Counted from the first letter of the stretch, positions 7,875-17,295 are shown. The stretch: DNA of 64,000 nucleotides from JBFKQC01 sp041627895 (GCA_041627895.1 JBFKQC010000006.1:23221-87220); one strand, 5' to 3'. Made by a program: numbers and translations. The notes: generated by a model from the sequence alone, not told the origin.

Positions 7875-9332
7875 TCAGTCTCTCAGGCTTTCCTCGCGCA
7901 GCCCGTCGGCCAGCAGGTTCAGCCCCAGGACGAGGCTGAGAAGCGCCAGCGCCGGGGGCAGGGCGGGGTGCAGGTAGATCGACAACAGCTTGCGCCCCTC
8001 GTTGATCGTCGAACCCCAGTCCGGGCTTTCCGGCGGCAGGCCGAGGCCGAAGAAGCCGAGCGTTCCTAGCAGGATCGTGGTGTAGCCGACGCGCAGGCAG
8101 AAATCGACGATCAGCGGCCCGCGCGCGTTGGGCAGGATTTCCCACAGCATGATGTACCACGGTCCCTCGCCCCGGGTCTGGGCGGCGGCCACGTAGTCGC
8201 GGGTCTTGATGTCCAGCGCCAGGCCCCGGACGATCCGGAACACGGTGGGCGAGTTGACGAAGACCACCGAGACGAAGACCACCAGCACCCCGCCGGGGAC
8301 GTCGAACAGATCCATCCAGGCCGGCCAGACGTCGACCCAGGTAGCGCGGTCCCACTCGCTGACCAGCGAGGCGTAAAGCCAGAAGCCCACCGCCATCACC
8401 AGCGCCAGCACGGGCGTGCGGACCTTGGGCTGGGTGTGGTAGCGCGAGTTCAGAAGCACCGCGAGGAAGACCAGCGGAAAGACGAACAGCACCGCCGCCA
8501 TGTAGGCCGGGATGCCCGTCGCCACGATTTCCGGCGTCACCAGCAGGTAGAACAGCAGGATCACCGGGAAGGCCAGGATCAGGTTCGCCAGGAACGACAG
8601 CACCGTGTCGAGCCGCCCGCCGTAATATCCCGCCGGCAGGCCCAACGTGATCCCCACCATGAACGCGAAGAGCGTCGCCAGCGGCGCGATCGCCATGACG
8701 ATGGTCGAGCCCTTGACCACGCGGCTGAACACGTCGCGCGCCAGGTTGTCGCCGCCCAGCAGATACCAGGCGAAATCGCCCTCTTCCGCGCCGGCGAGCG
8801 GGGTTCCGGGCACCTTGTTCTTCATCCCAGAGACCTGGGTCAGCGGGTCATGCGTCGCGATCAGGTCGAGAACCCCGGTGAAAAGCGCGGTGTAGAACCA
8901 GAACGCCACCAGCGCGAAGCCGACCATGCCGATCACGCTGTCGAACAGCTGGCCGTAAAGCCCGAGCCTGCGCTTGAAGGTGATCGAGGCCGCGAAGGTG
9001 ATCGCCAGCGCGATCCAGACCGGCGCCAGTTGCGCCGACACCGCGCCGATGATGCCGGCGCCGCGGTCGGCCAGGGCCATGCCCGCCAGCAGATAGGCCA
9101 GCACGATCGCCACCAGCGCCAGGAACGTGTATTTTGCCGCCCGGTTGGCCAGGCCCTGCATCCCGGGCGTCACCGCGGTGCCGTCGGGCGCGATCTGCAC
9201 GCGCTGGCCGGCATAGACGATGCCGGCGACGAATTGCGCGACCAGCGCGACCGCGAACGCGATGGCGGCGATGACCAGCAGCGGATTGAGGACGGTGCCG
9301 AGCGCGCCGGTCCAGGTAAGTTGGTCAACCAT
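7875..9332 (-). CDS. Peptide-type ABC transporter permease, DppC-like, with long N-terminal membrane extension
   Basis: 485 residues, against about 300 for DppC. The C-terminal part (from about residue 200) is a standard BPD_transp_1 permease with the coupling motif AAQTRGEGPWYIMLWEILPN facing the ATPase. Before it come about four extra hydrophobic segments (near 17-42, 68-90, 95-120 and 130-158), and within it a further membrane pair around a DRATWVDVWPAWMD loop. About eleven spans are visible in all. AGGGGAG lies before the ATG. The gap to the upstream dppB-like gene is 12 bases, so they are cotranscribed. The role of the extension is unknown. Confidence 0.92.
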   Translation of the reverse strand: MVDQLTWTGALGTVLNPLLVIAAIAFAVALVAQFVAGIVYAGQRVQIAPDGTAVTPGMQGLANRAAKYTFLALVAIVLAYLLAGMALADRGAGIIGAVSAQLAPVWIALAITFAASITFKRRLGLYGQLFDSVIGMVGFALVAFWFYTALFTGVLDLIATHDPLTQVSGMKNKVPGTPLAGAEEGDFAWYLLGGDNLARDVFSRVVKGSTIVMAIAPLATLFAFMVGITLGLPAGYYGGRLDTVLSFLANLILAFPVILLFYLLVTPEIVATGIPAYMAAVLFVFPLVFLAVLLNSRYHTQPKVRTPVLALVMAVGFWLYASLVSEWDRATWVDVWPAWMDLFDVPGGVLVVFVSVVFVNSPTVFRIVRGLALDIKTRDYVAAAQTRGEGPWYIMLWEILPNARGPLIVDFCLRVGYTTILLGTLGFFGLGLPPESPDWGSTINEGRKLLSIYLHPALPPALALLSLVLGLNLLADGLREESLRD

Positions 9333-9344
9333 CTGCGCGCTCCC

Positions 9345-10391
9345 CTACGAAATCCTGATCCGCGGGTTCAGGTAGACATAGCCGATATCCGAGATCAGCT
9401 GCGTCGTCAGAACCACGATCACCGAGACCACCGAGACCCCCAGCAGAAGCTCGATGTCGTTGTTGCCGGCCGCTTCGACCAGCGTCCATCCGAAGCCCTT
9501 GTAGTTGAACAGCGATTCCACGATCACCACGCCGTTCAAGAGCCAGGGGAACTGCAGCATGATCACCGTGAACGGTGCGATCAGCGCGTTCCTCAGCGCG
9601 TGCTTCATCACGATGTTGGTAAAGCTCACGCCCTTCAGCCGCGCGGTGCGGATGTATTGCGCGGTCATCACCTCGGCCATGCTCGCCCGGGTCATCCGCG
9701 CGATATAGCCCATGCCGTACAGCGCGATGGTCAGGACCGGCAGGGTGAAGTTTTCCCAGGTGATATCGTCCATCGCGGTCGTCGCGGTGCCCTTGAACCA
9801 TTTCAGCCCCACGGTGGACGAGGCGAAGACCGCGATGAAGATCACGCCCGAGACGTATTCCGGTGTCGCCGTCGTGGTGATCGAGACGGTGGACAGGGTA
9901 CGGTCCATCCGGCTGCCCTCGCGCATGCCCGCCAGCACGCCGATGATCAGCGCGCCGGGCACCATCACGCACATCACCGCCAGCATCAGCCAGCCGGTCA
10001 GCCCGAGGCGCTTGAACACGATTCCCGAGACGTTCTCGCGGAACCGCGTCGACCAGCCCCAGTCGCCCTGCAAAACGCCGCAGAACCGCGGAGCGTCCTC
10101 GATCGCGATTCCCGGCTTGGCGCATTTCGCGCGGACCTCGCCGTCGTTGCCCTCGATCACGTAGCCGGGCAGGACGCCCAGCCACTCGCCGTATTTCACG
10201 AAGACGTTGCGGTCGTAGCCCCGGTTCTGCAGCCAGAACTGGACCTGTTCGTCCGACATCCGCATGTCGCCCTGGGTCTTCGAGAGCTTTTCGAGGTTGG
10301 GGTAGAGGTTCGTCAGGAAGAACACGACGAAGGTCAGGCAGAGCGCGGTCAGTATCATGACCCCGATCCTGCGCAGAATGAAGCGAAGCAT
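9345..10391 (-). CDS. Peptide-type ABC transporter permease, DppB-like
   Basis: 348 residues. It begins with the typical MLRFILRRIGVMILTAL first membrane helix of DppB/OppB, followed by a periplasmic stretch of about 100 residues (containing two Cys: AKCAKPGI, RFCGVLQ) and the five core spans of the permease domain. The EAA-type loop reads ARLKGVSFTNIVMKHALRNAL, which would contact the ATPase. AGGGGA precedes the ATG. It lies 129 bases after the substrate-binding gene and 12 bases before its partner permease. The two Cys could form a disulfide outside the membrane; that is inference. Confidence 0.93.
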   Translation of the reverse strand: MLRFILRRIGVMILTALCLTFVVFFLTNLYPNLEKLSKTQGDMRMSDEQVQFWLQNRGYDRNVFVKYGEWLGVLPGYVIEGNDGEVRAKCAKPGIAIEDAPRFCGVLQGDWGWSTRFRENVSGIVFKRLGLTGWLMLAVMCVMVPGALIIGVLAGMREGSRMDRTLSTVSITTTATPEYVSGVIFIAVFASSTVGLKWFKGTATTAMDDITWENFTLPVLTIALYGMGYIARMTRASMAEVMTAQYIRTARLKGVSFTNIVMKHALRNALIAPFTVIMLQFPWLLNGVVIVESLFNYKGFGWTLVEAAGNNDIELLLGVSVVSVIVVLTTQLISDIGYVYLNPRIRIS

Positions 10392-10520
10392 GGCGTCCCC
10401 TGTCGGTTTCGGGGCGGATCATGCGCCTTTGCGGCGTCTGGCGCGGCGGCCTCGGCCGCGGCCCGTCCCGGTGTGACGCCGCGCCCCCGTGGCGGGGACG
10501 CGGCGCGGCTTGGTCCGCAA

Positions 10521-12182
10521 TCAGGCGGCGAGACCCCACATGTAGTGGTGGTGCTCGAAGGCGATGTGCTGGTCGGCGCCCACCAGGCCCTCGCGGTAGT
10601 GGCGGTAGAGCGAACGCCAGTAGGGCTGGATCGTCACGCCCTCTTCCTGGATCAGCGCCTCCATCTTGGCGGCGACCTCGCTGCGCTTGGCGGCATCGGC
10701 CACCGAAAGCGCCTGGGCCAGCAGCGCGTCGAAGTCCGAGTTCGACCAGCCGAACTCGTTCCACGCCTCGCCGGACTTGTAGGCCAGGGCCCAGATCTGC
10801 ACGGCGAGCGGGCGGTGGTTCCAGTTCGTCGACGAGAACGGGTACTTCGTCCAGTCGTTCCAGAAGGTCGAGCCCGGCAGGATCGTACGCTTCACCTTGA
10901 TGCCGGCATCGCGAAGCTGGGCGGCCACCGCGTCGGTGGTGTTGCGCCGCCAGTCGTCGTCGATCGAGAAGATCTCGTGCTCGTAGTCGGCCATGCCGGC
11001 CTCTTCCATCAGGGCCTTCGCGCCGGCCGGGTCGTAGACCGGATCGCCGATATCGGCGTATTCCGGGTGCTTCGGGCCGGCGTGGTGGTTCTGCGCGACG
11101 GCGCCGCGGTTGCCATAGCCGAGTTCCAGCAGCACGTTGTTGTCCACCGCCATCTGCAGCGCCTTGCGGACGCGTTTGTCGGCGTAGGGCTTGGCGCCGC
11201 CGGCCTCGGCGACCTGGTTCGGACGGATCACGAGGGTGCTCATGGTCACCACTTCGGACTTCACGAAGCCGAGGCCGTCCATCACGTCAATGAACTCGCC
11301 CACCGACTCGTGCAGCATGTCGACCTCTTCGGATTCGAGCGCCGCCAGCCAGGCCGACGGGTCGGTGCCGTAGTCGATATACTCGATCCGGTCGAGATAG
11401 GGCCCGCCATAGACCTCGGTGCCCCACCAGGCGTGGTCGGCGTTGCGCACCAGCGTCGCCTTGACGCCGACCTCGAGCTCTTCCAGCAGGTACGGACCGG
11501 TGCCGATGGCGTTCGCGGTGTCGGCGGGATCATAGGACGCATGGACGATCGCCGCCGGATAGTCCGACATGCCCGCGATCAGCGAGATGTCGGGCGCGGG
11601 CAGGTGAAGCTTCACGGTGTGGCTGTCGGCCACTTCGATCGAGCCTTCGAGCGCCTTGTTGGTATCAGGATCGACCAGCGTGCCCATGCGGCCGGCCATC
11701 GAGTTGCCCTCGACGTCCTTCTCGCACCAGCGTGCGATGTTGCGCGCCACGTCATCGGCGGTGAAGTCGTCGCCGTTGTTCCACTTCGCGCCCTGGCGGA
11801 CGTTCAGCGTGTACTCGGTGGCGTCCTCGTTGATCTCCCAGCTTTCAAGCAGCATGCCCTGGAAGGTGCCGTCGGAATTGTACTGCACCAGATATTCCAG
11901 CGTGCCGCGCGTCTGGTTGCCCATTTCGGACCAGTCGTAGGAGCGGGTGTCCTTCAGTTCGCGCACGCTCATCTGCACGCGCAGCGTGCCGCCCTGCTGG
12001 GCATGGGCGGCGGCGCGCGCCGGCTGGTTCAGGCCGATCAGCCCGTAGGCGGCGCCCGCGGCCACGCCGAGCGAGGTCGCACGCGTCAGGAATTCGCGGC
12101 GGTCCATCAGGCCCGCCCTGTACTCCTCTGCGTACATGCGGGCGGCCGGATGGACCGTCCGGGTTTCGGTATGTAACGTCAT
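10521..12182 (-). CDS. Peptide-type ABC transporter substrate-binding protein, Tat-exported
   Basis: 553 residues of the SBP_bac_5 family (DppA/OppA type), the periplasmic receptor of the importer encoded downstream. The N-terminus carries a twin-arginine signal, DRREFLTRA at about residues 27-35, then a hydrophobic stretch and ARAAAHAQ. The Tat motif sits unusually deep, after 25 hydrophilic residues. Domain motifs include YTLNVRQGAKWNNGDDFTAD and AIGTGPYLLEE. Two ATGs are adjacent; the second (12182) has GGGAG six bases away. The 259 bases to the AraC gene upstream hold the likely operon promoter, but I could not pick a convincing -35/-10 pair. Confidence 0.92.
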   Translation of the reverse strand: MTLHTETRTVHPAARMYAEEYRAGLMDRREFLTRATSLGVAAGAAYGLIGLNQPARAAAHAQQGGTLRVQMSVRELKDTRSYDWSEMGNQTRGTLEYLVQYNSDGTFQGMLLESWEINEDATEYTLNVRQGAKWNNGDDFTADDVARNIARWCEKDVEGNSMAGRMGTLVDPDTNKALEGSIEVADSHTVKLHLPAPDISLIAGMSDYPAAIVHASYDPADTANAIGTGPYLLEELEVGVKATLVRNADHAWWGTEVYGGPYLDRIEYIDYGTDPSAWLAALESEEVDMLHESVGEFIDVMDGLGFVKSEVVTMSTLVIRPNQVAEAGGAKPYADKRVRKALQMAVDNNVLLELGYGNRGAVAQNHHAGPKHPEYADIGDPVYDPAGAKALMEEAGMADYEHEIFSIDDDWRRNTTDAVAAQLRDAGIKVKRTILPGSTFWNDWTKYPFSSTNWNHRPLAVQIWALAYKSGEAWNEFGWSNSDFDALLAQALSVADAAKRSEVAAKMEALIQEEGVTIQPYWRSLYRHYREGLVGADQHIAFEHHHYMWGLAA

Positions 12183-12441
12183 CATCTTCTCCCTGTAAGA
12201 CGTTGAATTTCTGCGGGTAATGGCACTTGGTGCGCGGCCAGTACCCTGCGCCTCGGCGCATTGATCCCGTTCGGCGTCGCGACAATCCTCCCCATGCTCT
12301 ATTGCGCATGGATCGGGCCGACCCGTCAACGTTCGCTTTCGCCCAATTGCGGCTCAAAAGCGACATGCCCATTGAAGAAAAACGACATCGGTCCGGATTG
12401 CAAGCAGATCGGCGCCCGGCGCCGCGTGGGCGCCCTGCGGT

Positions 12442-13272
12442 CTAGGCGCGCTTGCGAAAGTCGGACGGCGTCGCGCCGGTGTGCTTCTGGAAGGCGCGCG
12501 TGAAGTATGCGGCCGAGCTGAAGCCCAGCTCGTCGGCGATGTCCTTGATCGGCCTGCGCGAGTTGCACAAAAGCTCGCGCGCCTCGAAATGGATGCGGTC
12601 GGCCAGCAGCGCCGACGCCGAGCGGCCGCAGGCGATGTTGCAGGACCGCGTCAGGTGCGTCGGTGTCACGCCAAGCTGCTGGGCATAGTCGTGGATCGTG
12701 CGCCCCGAGCGGAAATCGCGCTCGACCATCGAGGTATAGGCCGCGGCGAGCCGCCGCGCGGCGTCGGAATTCAGGTCGTGCAGGTTCTCGTCGCGGGTCT
12801 CGCGGTCGAGCCAGACCGACAACAGCCCGGCATGCGCCAGCAGCGCCCGGTCCTGGCCCGGCAGGTCGTTCTTCAGCTCGCGCGCGATGTTCTCGATCAG
12901 CGCGGTCAGTTCCGCCTGCTGCTGCACGTCGCGGAACCGGAAATGCACCGGCGCCTCGGGCAGCGTCAGCGAGCTGTCCTTGGGAAAGTAGACCGCGGTG
13001 CCGAACACCTGGCCCAGCATTTCGTAGCCGTGCATCGTGCCCGCGGGCAGGAAGACGGCGTGGTGCGGGCCGAATCCGTGGGTGACGCCGGCGACGGTGA
13101 TGCGGCCCTGTCCGCGGGTGAACCAGATCAGCAGGGGCTGCGAGTAGGATCGCATCGCCTCGGTCCGCCAGCGCGTCTCTGCCGACAGCCGCGGCAGCTG
13201 CTCGACGCGAAAACGCTTGTTTTTCAACGTGCTGTTGATGTCAGGACGGTTGGTGCTGAAGATCTGCTTCAT
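12442..13272 (-). CDS. AraC-family transcriptional regulator
   Basis: 276 residues. The N-terminal 160 residues look like a cupin-type ligand domain (GVTHGFGPHHAVFLPAGTMHGYE). The C-terminal 100 carry two helix-turn-helix units: IHDYAQQLGVTPTHLTRSC and IKDIADELGFSSAAYFTRAF followed by HTGATPSDFRKRA, the AraC signature. It lies directly upstream of, and in line with, the peptide ABC operon, so control of that operon in response to a ligand is the simplest reading. No clear ribosome-binding site precedes the ATG, leaving the start slightly open. The stop is at 12442. Confidence 0.92.
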   Translation of the reverse strand: MKQIFSTNRPDINSTLKNKRFRVEQLPRLSAETRWRTEAMRSYSQPLLIWFTRGQGRITVAGVTHGFGPHHAVFLPAGTMHGYEMLGQVFGTAVYFPKDSSLTLPEAPVHFRFRDVQQQAELTALIENIARELKNDLPGQDRALLAHAGLLSVWLDRETRDENLHDLNSDAARRLAAAYTSMVERDFRSGRTIHDYAQQLGVTPTHLTRSCNIACGRSASALLADRIHFEARELLCNSRRPIKDIADELGFSSAAYFTRAFQKHTGATPSDFRKRA

Positions 13273-13353
13273 GTTGGACTAGTACAATTATCCACAGGGT
13301 TTTCCCGGGCGTTCCCCCGAAACTCGTTCGCAAGGTGTAAGCGCGGCAGCGCA

Positions 13354-14232
13354 TCAGGGCAACAGAATCGCTGCCCATCCCCGCATTCTCGACCGAAACC
13401 ATGTGCGCTGTCTTTTGGCATATTGCCGTGTGGCGGTCTTTGCGTCGGCAACTGCGTCCTTCAGGTCACGGTTGCCCCGCAGGTGGTCGATCAGCTCGCG
13501 CGCGCCGATCGCCTTGGACGAGGGCAGCGCCGGGTCCCAGGTGCCGAGGTTGCGCCGCGCCTCTTCCAGCGCGCCGTTCGCGACCATCGCGTCGAAGCGC
13601 CGGTCGATCCGCGCCGCCAGCCAGTCGCGGTCGGCCTCGATCAGCAGCGGCTGCGCCGCGGCGAGCGGCAGCAATGGCGCGGGCGTCTCGTCCTGCCACG
13701 AGGCGAGGCCGCGGCCGGTGGCTGCCTGCACCTCCCAGGCGCGCTGGACGCGCACCGGGTTGGCACGGTCGATCCGCGCCAGCGTCGCCGCGTCCAGCTC
13801 GGCCAGCAGCGCCGCGGCGCCCTCGGCGGCGAGACGCGCCGCGGCGCGTTCGCGGATTTCCGCCGGCACGGGCGGGATCTCGGCCAGCCCCTCGGTCAGC
13901 GCCGCGAAATATAATCCGGTGCCGCCGACGATGATCGGCCGCGCCTCGCCCTTGAGGATCAGCGCGGCGTCGCGCAGCCAGTGGCCCACCGAATAGGCCG
14001 CGTCGCCCGGCACGTGACCATAAAGCCGGTGCGGCGCAAAGGCTTCCTCGTCCGGGCCGGGGCGCGCGGTCAGCACGCGCCAGTTGGCGAAAACCTGCAG
14101 CGCGTCGGCATTGACGATCACGCCGCCCTGGCGCCCGGCGATTTCCAGCGCCAGCGCGGATTTGCCCGACGCGGTGGGCCCCGCGATCAGCACCGGGCGC
14201 TCGCCCGAGAGCGATTTCAGCAGATCGCGCAT
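13354..14232 (-). CDS. miaA: tRNA dimethylallyltransferase
   Basis: MiaA adds a dimethylallyl group to A37 of tRNAs reading codons that start with U. 292 residues. Seen: P-loop GPTASGKSALAL near residue 18, NADALQVF, the GGTGLYFAALTEG motif and the C-terminal TRQYAKRQRTWFR. The frame stays open far upstream across the antisense of pyrH, but the family N-terminus begins at MRDLLKSL, so the start is 14232. It is divergent from pyrH, with 72 bases between the starts. A second-row AraC gene lies beyond its 3' end. Confidence 0.95.
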   Translation of the reverse strand: MRDLLKSLSGERPVLIAGPTASGKSALALEIAGRQGGVIVNADALQVFANWRVLTARPGPDEEAFAPHRLYGHVPGDAAYSVGHWLRDAALILKGEARPIIVGGTGLYFAALTEGLAEIPPVPAEIRERAAARLAAEGAAALLAELDAATLARIDRANPVRVQRAWEVQAATGRGLASWQDETPAPLLPLAAAQPLLIEADRDWLAARIDRRFDAMVANGALEEARRNLGTWDPALPSSKAIGARELIDHLRGNRDLKDAVADAKTATRQYAKRQRTWFRSRMRGWAAILLP

Positions 14233-14304
14233 CGCGGCGGTGCTTGGCGATTGATCATGGGGGGCTTTTCCGACATTTTGCGCCGCGAGCATAGGGGGGC
14301 AGTA

Positions 14305-15042
14305 ATGGACGATACAGCGGCGGCGGTGCCGACCACGAAATACAAGCGCGTGATGCTGAAAATCTCGGGCGAGGCGCTGATGGGCGACCAGGGCTATGGC
14401 CTGCATCCGCCCACGGTCCAGCGCATCGCGCAGGAGATCAAGTCGGTGCACGACCTTGGGGTCGAGATCTGCATGGTAATCGGCGGCGGCAACATCTTTC
14501 GCGGGCTGCAGGGCTCGGCCCAGGGGATGGAGCGCACGACGGCCGACTACATGGGGATGCTGGCGACCGTGATGAACGCGCTGGCGATGCAGTCGGCGCT
14601 GGAACAGATGGGGGTCTTTACCCGGGTGATCAGCGCGATCCCGATGGACCAGGTCTGCGAGCCCTACATCCGCCGCCGCGCGGTGCGGCACCTGGAGAAA
14701 AAGCGCGTCTGCATCTTCGCCGCGGGCACCGGCAACCCCTATTTCACCACCGACACCGCCGCGACGCTGCGCGCCAGCGAGATGGGCTGCGAGGCGATCT
14801 TCAAGGGCACCAAGGTCGACGGCGTCTATGACAAGGACCCCGCGCGCCACGGCGATGCCGAGCGCTACGAGACGATCAGCTACGACGACGTGCTGGCCCA
14901 GCACCTCGGCGTGATGGACGCCACCGCGATCGCGCTGGCGCAGGGAAACAACCTGCCGATCATCGTGTTTTCGCTGGACGAACCGGGGGGATTCAGGGGG
15001 ATTCTCGCCGGGGAAGGCACCTATACAACGGTGCACGGTTGA
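14305..15042 (+). CDS. pyrH: Uridylate kinase (UMP kinase)
   Basis: PyrH phosphorylates UMP to UDP; in bacteria it is a hexamer of the amino-acid kinase fold, regulated by GTP and UTP. 245 residues: KYKRVMLKISGEALMG at the N-terminus, VIGGGNIFRG, TTADYMGMLATVMNA, and the nucleotide region FKGTKVDGVYDKDPARH. It opens the long rightward envelope cluster and is followed by frr 56 bases later, the usual bacterial pyrH-frr pair. The usual upstream neighbours rpsB and tsf are not here; miaA is divergent instead. Confidence 0.97.
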   Translation: MDDTAAAVPTTKYKRVMLKISGEALMGDQGYGLHPPTVQRIAQEIKSVHDLGVEICMVIGGGNIFRGLQGSAQGMERTTADYMGMLATVMNALAMQSALEQMGVFTRVISAIPMDQVCEPYIRRRAVRHLEKKRVCIFAAGTGNPYFTTDTAATLRASEMGCEAIFKGTKVDGVYDKDPARHGDAERYETISYDDVLAQHLGVMDATAIALAQGNNLPIIVFSLDEPGGFRGILAGEGTYTTVHG

Positions 15043-15098
15043 CGGTATAAACCCCCAATTCGCGCCCGGGCCGGGCGCAGCGACCAAGGGCAGCAGGC

Positions 15099-15662
15099 AT
15101 GTCAGACGCTCAGGACATCGACATCAAGGATTTGACCCGGCGCATGGACGGCGCGATGACCGCGCTGCGCCACGAATTCGCGTCGCTTCGCACCGGGCGC
15201 GCCTCTGCCGCGATGATCGAGCCGATCAACGTCGACGCCTACGGCGCGGTTACGCCGATCAACCAGGTCGGCACGATCAACGTGCCGGAACCGCGGATGG
15301 TGACGATCAACGTCTGGGACAAGTCGCTGGTCAACAAGGTCGAAAAGGCGATCATGGAATCCGGTCTGGGGATCAACCCGCAGACCAACGGCACGATCAT
15401 CATGCTGCCGATCCCCGAGCTGAACGAGGAACGCCGCCGCGAGCTGACCAAGGTCGCCGGGCAATATGCCGAACAGGCCCGCGTCGCGATCCGCAACGTG
15501 CGCCAGGACGGGATGCATCAGCTGAAGAAGGCCAAGGCCGCCGGCATGTCGGAGGACGAGGAAAAGCTCTGGCACGACGAGATCCAGGAACTGACCGACA
15601 AGCACATCAAGTCGGTCGACGACGCGCTGGCGACCAAACAGGAAGAGATCATGCACGTATGA
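15099..15662 (+). CDS. frr: Ribosome recycling factor
   Basis: RRF splits the post-termination ribosome together with EF-G. 187 residues, the normal size. Diagnostic stretches: GRASAAMIEPINVDAYG, TPINQVGTINVPEPR, KAIMESGLGINPQTNG and RRELTKVAGQYAEQARVAIRNVRQDG. It lies between pyrH and uppS. The 120 bases to uppS carry only a GC-rich stretch with a GGGCCGGTCCGGCCC symmetry near 15760 and no further gene. Confidence 0.97.
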   Translation: MSDAQDIDIKDLTRRMDGAMTALRHEFASLRTGRASAAMIEPINVDAYGAVTPINQVGTINVPEPRMVTINVWDKSLVNKVEKAIMESGLGINPQTNGTIIMLPIPELNEERRRELTKVAGQYAEQARVAIRNVRQDGMHQLKKAKAAGMSEDEEKLWHDEIQELTDKHIKSVDDALATKQEEIMHV

Positions 15663-15782
15663 GCACCGCGCCGGAAGCGGCCGGGCGGGGCCGGCTTCGG
15701 GTGCGGAAGGGCAGGGCCCCGATTACGTCAAGATTCAGTGTCATGTAACCAGTAGGGCCGGTCCGGCCCGAGGAGCGAGCAG

Positions 15783-16502
15783 ATGAAGAAGACCAACCAG
15801 ACGGGTCCGCGCCATGTTGCGATCATCATGGACGGCAACGGCCGCTGGGCGCAGCGCCGCGGTCGGCCGCGGCTCTTTGGCCACCACGCCGGCGCGCGGC
15901 GGGTGCGCGAGATCGTGCGCGCCTGCCCCGATATCGGCGTCAAGTACCTGACGATATTCGCCTTTTCGACCGAGAACTGGAAGCGGACCCAAGCCGAGGT
16001 GGCCGGGCTGATGAGCCTGTTCCGGCGCTATATCACGCGCGAGGCCAGGGCGCTGTTCGAGGAAGGCGTGCGCGTGCGCTTCATCGGCGACCGGATCAAG
16101 CTGGATGAAAAGCTGGTGCGGCTGATGGACGAACTGGAACTGCTGACCGCGGACAATTCCAAGGTGCATCTGACCATCGCGCTGAATTACGGCGGGCGCG
16201 ACGAGGTGGCGCGCGCGACCCGGCGCATGGCGCGCGAGGTGGCCAGCGGACGGCTCGACCCCGAGAAGGTGAACGAAGAGACCCTGGCGCATTACCTGGA
16301 TACCTATTTCCTGCCCGATCCCGATCTGGTGATCCGCACCTCGGGCGAGGCGCGGATCTCGAACTTCCTGCTCTGGCAGTCGGCCTATGCCGAGTACGAA
16401 TTCATCGACACGCTCTGGCCGGATTTCACCAAGGACATCTTCGCCGGCATCGTGGCGAATTACTCTGGCCGCGACCGCCGGTTCGGTGCCGTCCGGGCAT
16501 GA
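15783..16502 (+). CDS. uppS: Undecaprenyl diphosphate synthase (cis-prenyltransferase)
   Basis: UppS elongates farnesyl diphosphate with IPP to the C55 lipid carrier for peptidoglycan and other surface polymers. 239 residues. Seen: HVAIIMDGNGRWAQRRG with the catalytic Asp, FAFSTENWKR, ALNYGGRDEV and the C-terminal DLVIRTSGEARISNFLLWQ. GAGGAGCGAGCAG precedes the ATG. Its stop overlaps the cdsA start as ATGA (16499-16502), indicating translational coupling. Confidence 0.97.
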   Translation: MKKTNQTGPRHVAIIMDGNGRWAQRRGRPRLFGHHAGARRVREIVRACPDIGVKYLTIFAFSTENWKRTQAEVAGLMSLFRRYITREARALFEEGVRVRFIGDRIKLDEKLVRLMDELELLTADNSKVHLTIALNYGGRDEVARATRRMAREVASGRLDPEKVNEETLAHYLDTYFLPDPDLVIRTSGEARISNFLLWQSAYAEYEFIDTLWPDFTKDIFAGIVANYSGRDRRFGAVRA

Positions 16503-17293
16503 CCCAGCCGGCCCGCAACTGGGACGACCTGCGCCCGCGGCTGATCACCGGCACGGTGCTGATCGCGGTGGGCGGCCTGGCGATCTGGCAGGGCGGGGTC
16601 TGGTTCGCGGCGCTGGCGGCGCTGGTCACGGCGGTGATGATCTGGGAACTGGCCGCGATGACCAACCCCGACGAGCGGGTCGAGGCGGTGACGCTGGCCG
16701 TGATGACCGGCGTGGCGATCCTGGTCGCGCGCAAGTTCCCGGTGGCCCTGGCGCTGCCCTCGGTGGCGCTGCCGGCGGCGGTGGGGCTTTACCTGTTGTC
16801 CCGGCACCGGGCGATCTATCTGGCCTATGCGGTCGGCGTGGCGCTGGCGGGATACGGGCTGATGGCGTTCCGCGACAGCCACGGCATGCTCTGGCTGTTT
16901 TGGCTGGTGCTGGTCGTGGCGGCGACCGACATCGCCGGCTATTTCGGCGGAAAGACGATCGGCGGGCGCAAGTTCTGGCCGCGGGTCAGCCCCAAGAAGA
17001 CCTGGGCCGGCATCCTCTGCGGCTGGGCCGCGGCGGCGGTGATCGGGTTGGTATTCCTCGGGATCAGCGATGCCGGGCGCGACCTGATCTGGATTTCGGT
17101 GCTGTTGGCCTTTGCCTCGCAGATGGGCGACATCGCCGAAAGCGCGATCAAGCGGAAGATGGGGGTCAAGGACAGTTCGAACCTGCTGCCCGGCCATGGC
17201 GGGCTGATGGACCGGTTCGACGGCTTCCTCGGCGCGGCGCTGTTCATGCTTCTGACCTCGCTGGTCGTGGACGTGCCGGACTTCCAGCTCTGA
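16499..17293 (+). CDS. cdsA: Phosphatidate cytidylyltransferase (CDP-diglyceride synthase)
   Basis: CdsA makes CDP-diacylglycerol from phosphatidate and CTP, the precursor of all major phospholipids. 264 residues with about seven membrane spans. The family signature is near residue 220: SAIKRKMGVKDSSNLLPGHG followed by GLMDRFDGF; also RVSPKKTWAGI. It overlaps uppS by 4 bases and is followed by dxr after 2 bases, so it lies in the middle of a tightly packed operon. Confidence 0.96.
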   Translation: MTQPARNWDDLRPRLITGTVLIAVGGLAIWQGGVWFAALAALVTAVMIWELAAMTNPDERVEAVTLAVMTGVAILVARKFPVALALPSVALPAAVGLYLLSRHRAIYLAYAVGVALAGYGLMAFRDSHGMLWLFWLVLVVAATDIAGYFGGKTIGGRKFWPRVSPKKTWAGILCGWAAAAVIGLVFLGISDAGRDLIWISVLLAFASQMGDIAESAIKRKMGVKDSSNLLPGHGGLMDRFDGFLGAALFMLLTSLVVDVPDFQL

Positions 17294-17295
17294 CG

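Noticed and set aside
8436..12176. A 1246-codon open frame on the plus strand over the ABC importer genes
   Set aside because: It is antisense to three clearly recognisable genes, is rich in Arg, His and Gln from high-GC third positions, and matches no family.
13304..13335. Possible LexA box GTTC...GTTC upstream of the AraC gene
   Set aside because: The spacing is 11 bases, not 7, so it does not fit the operator.
13354..15087. MiaA fused to about 285 upstream residues
   Set aside because: The upstream part is the antisense of pyrH; MiaA homology begins exactly at the internal Met at 14232.
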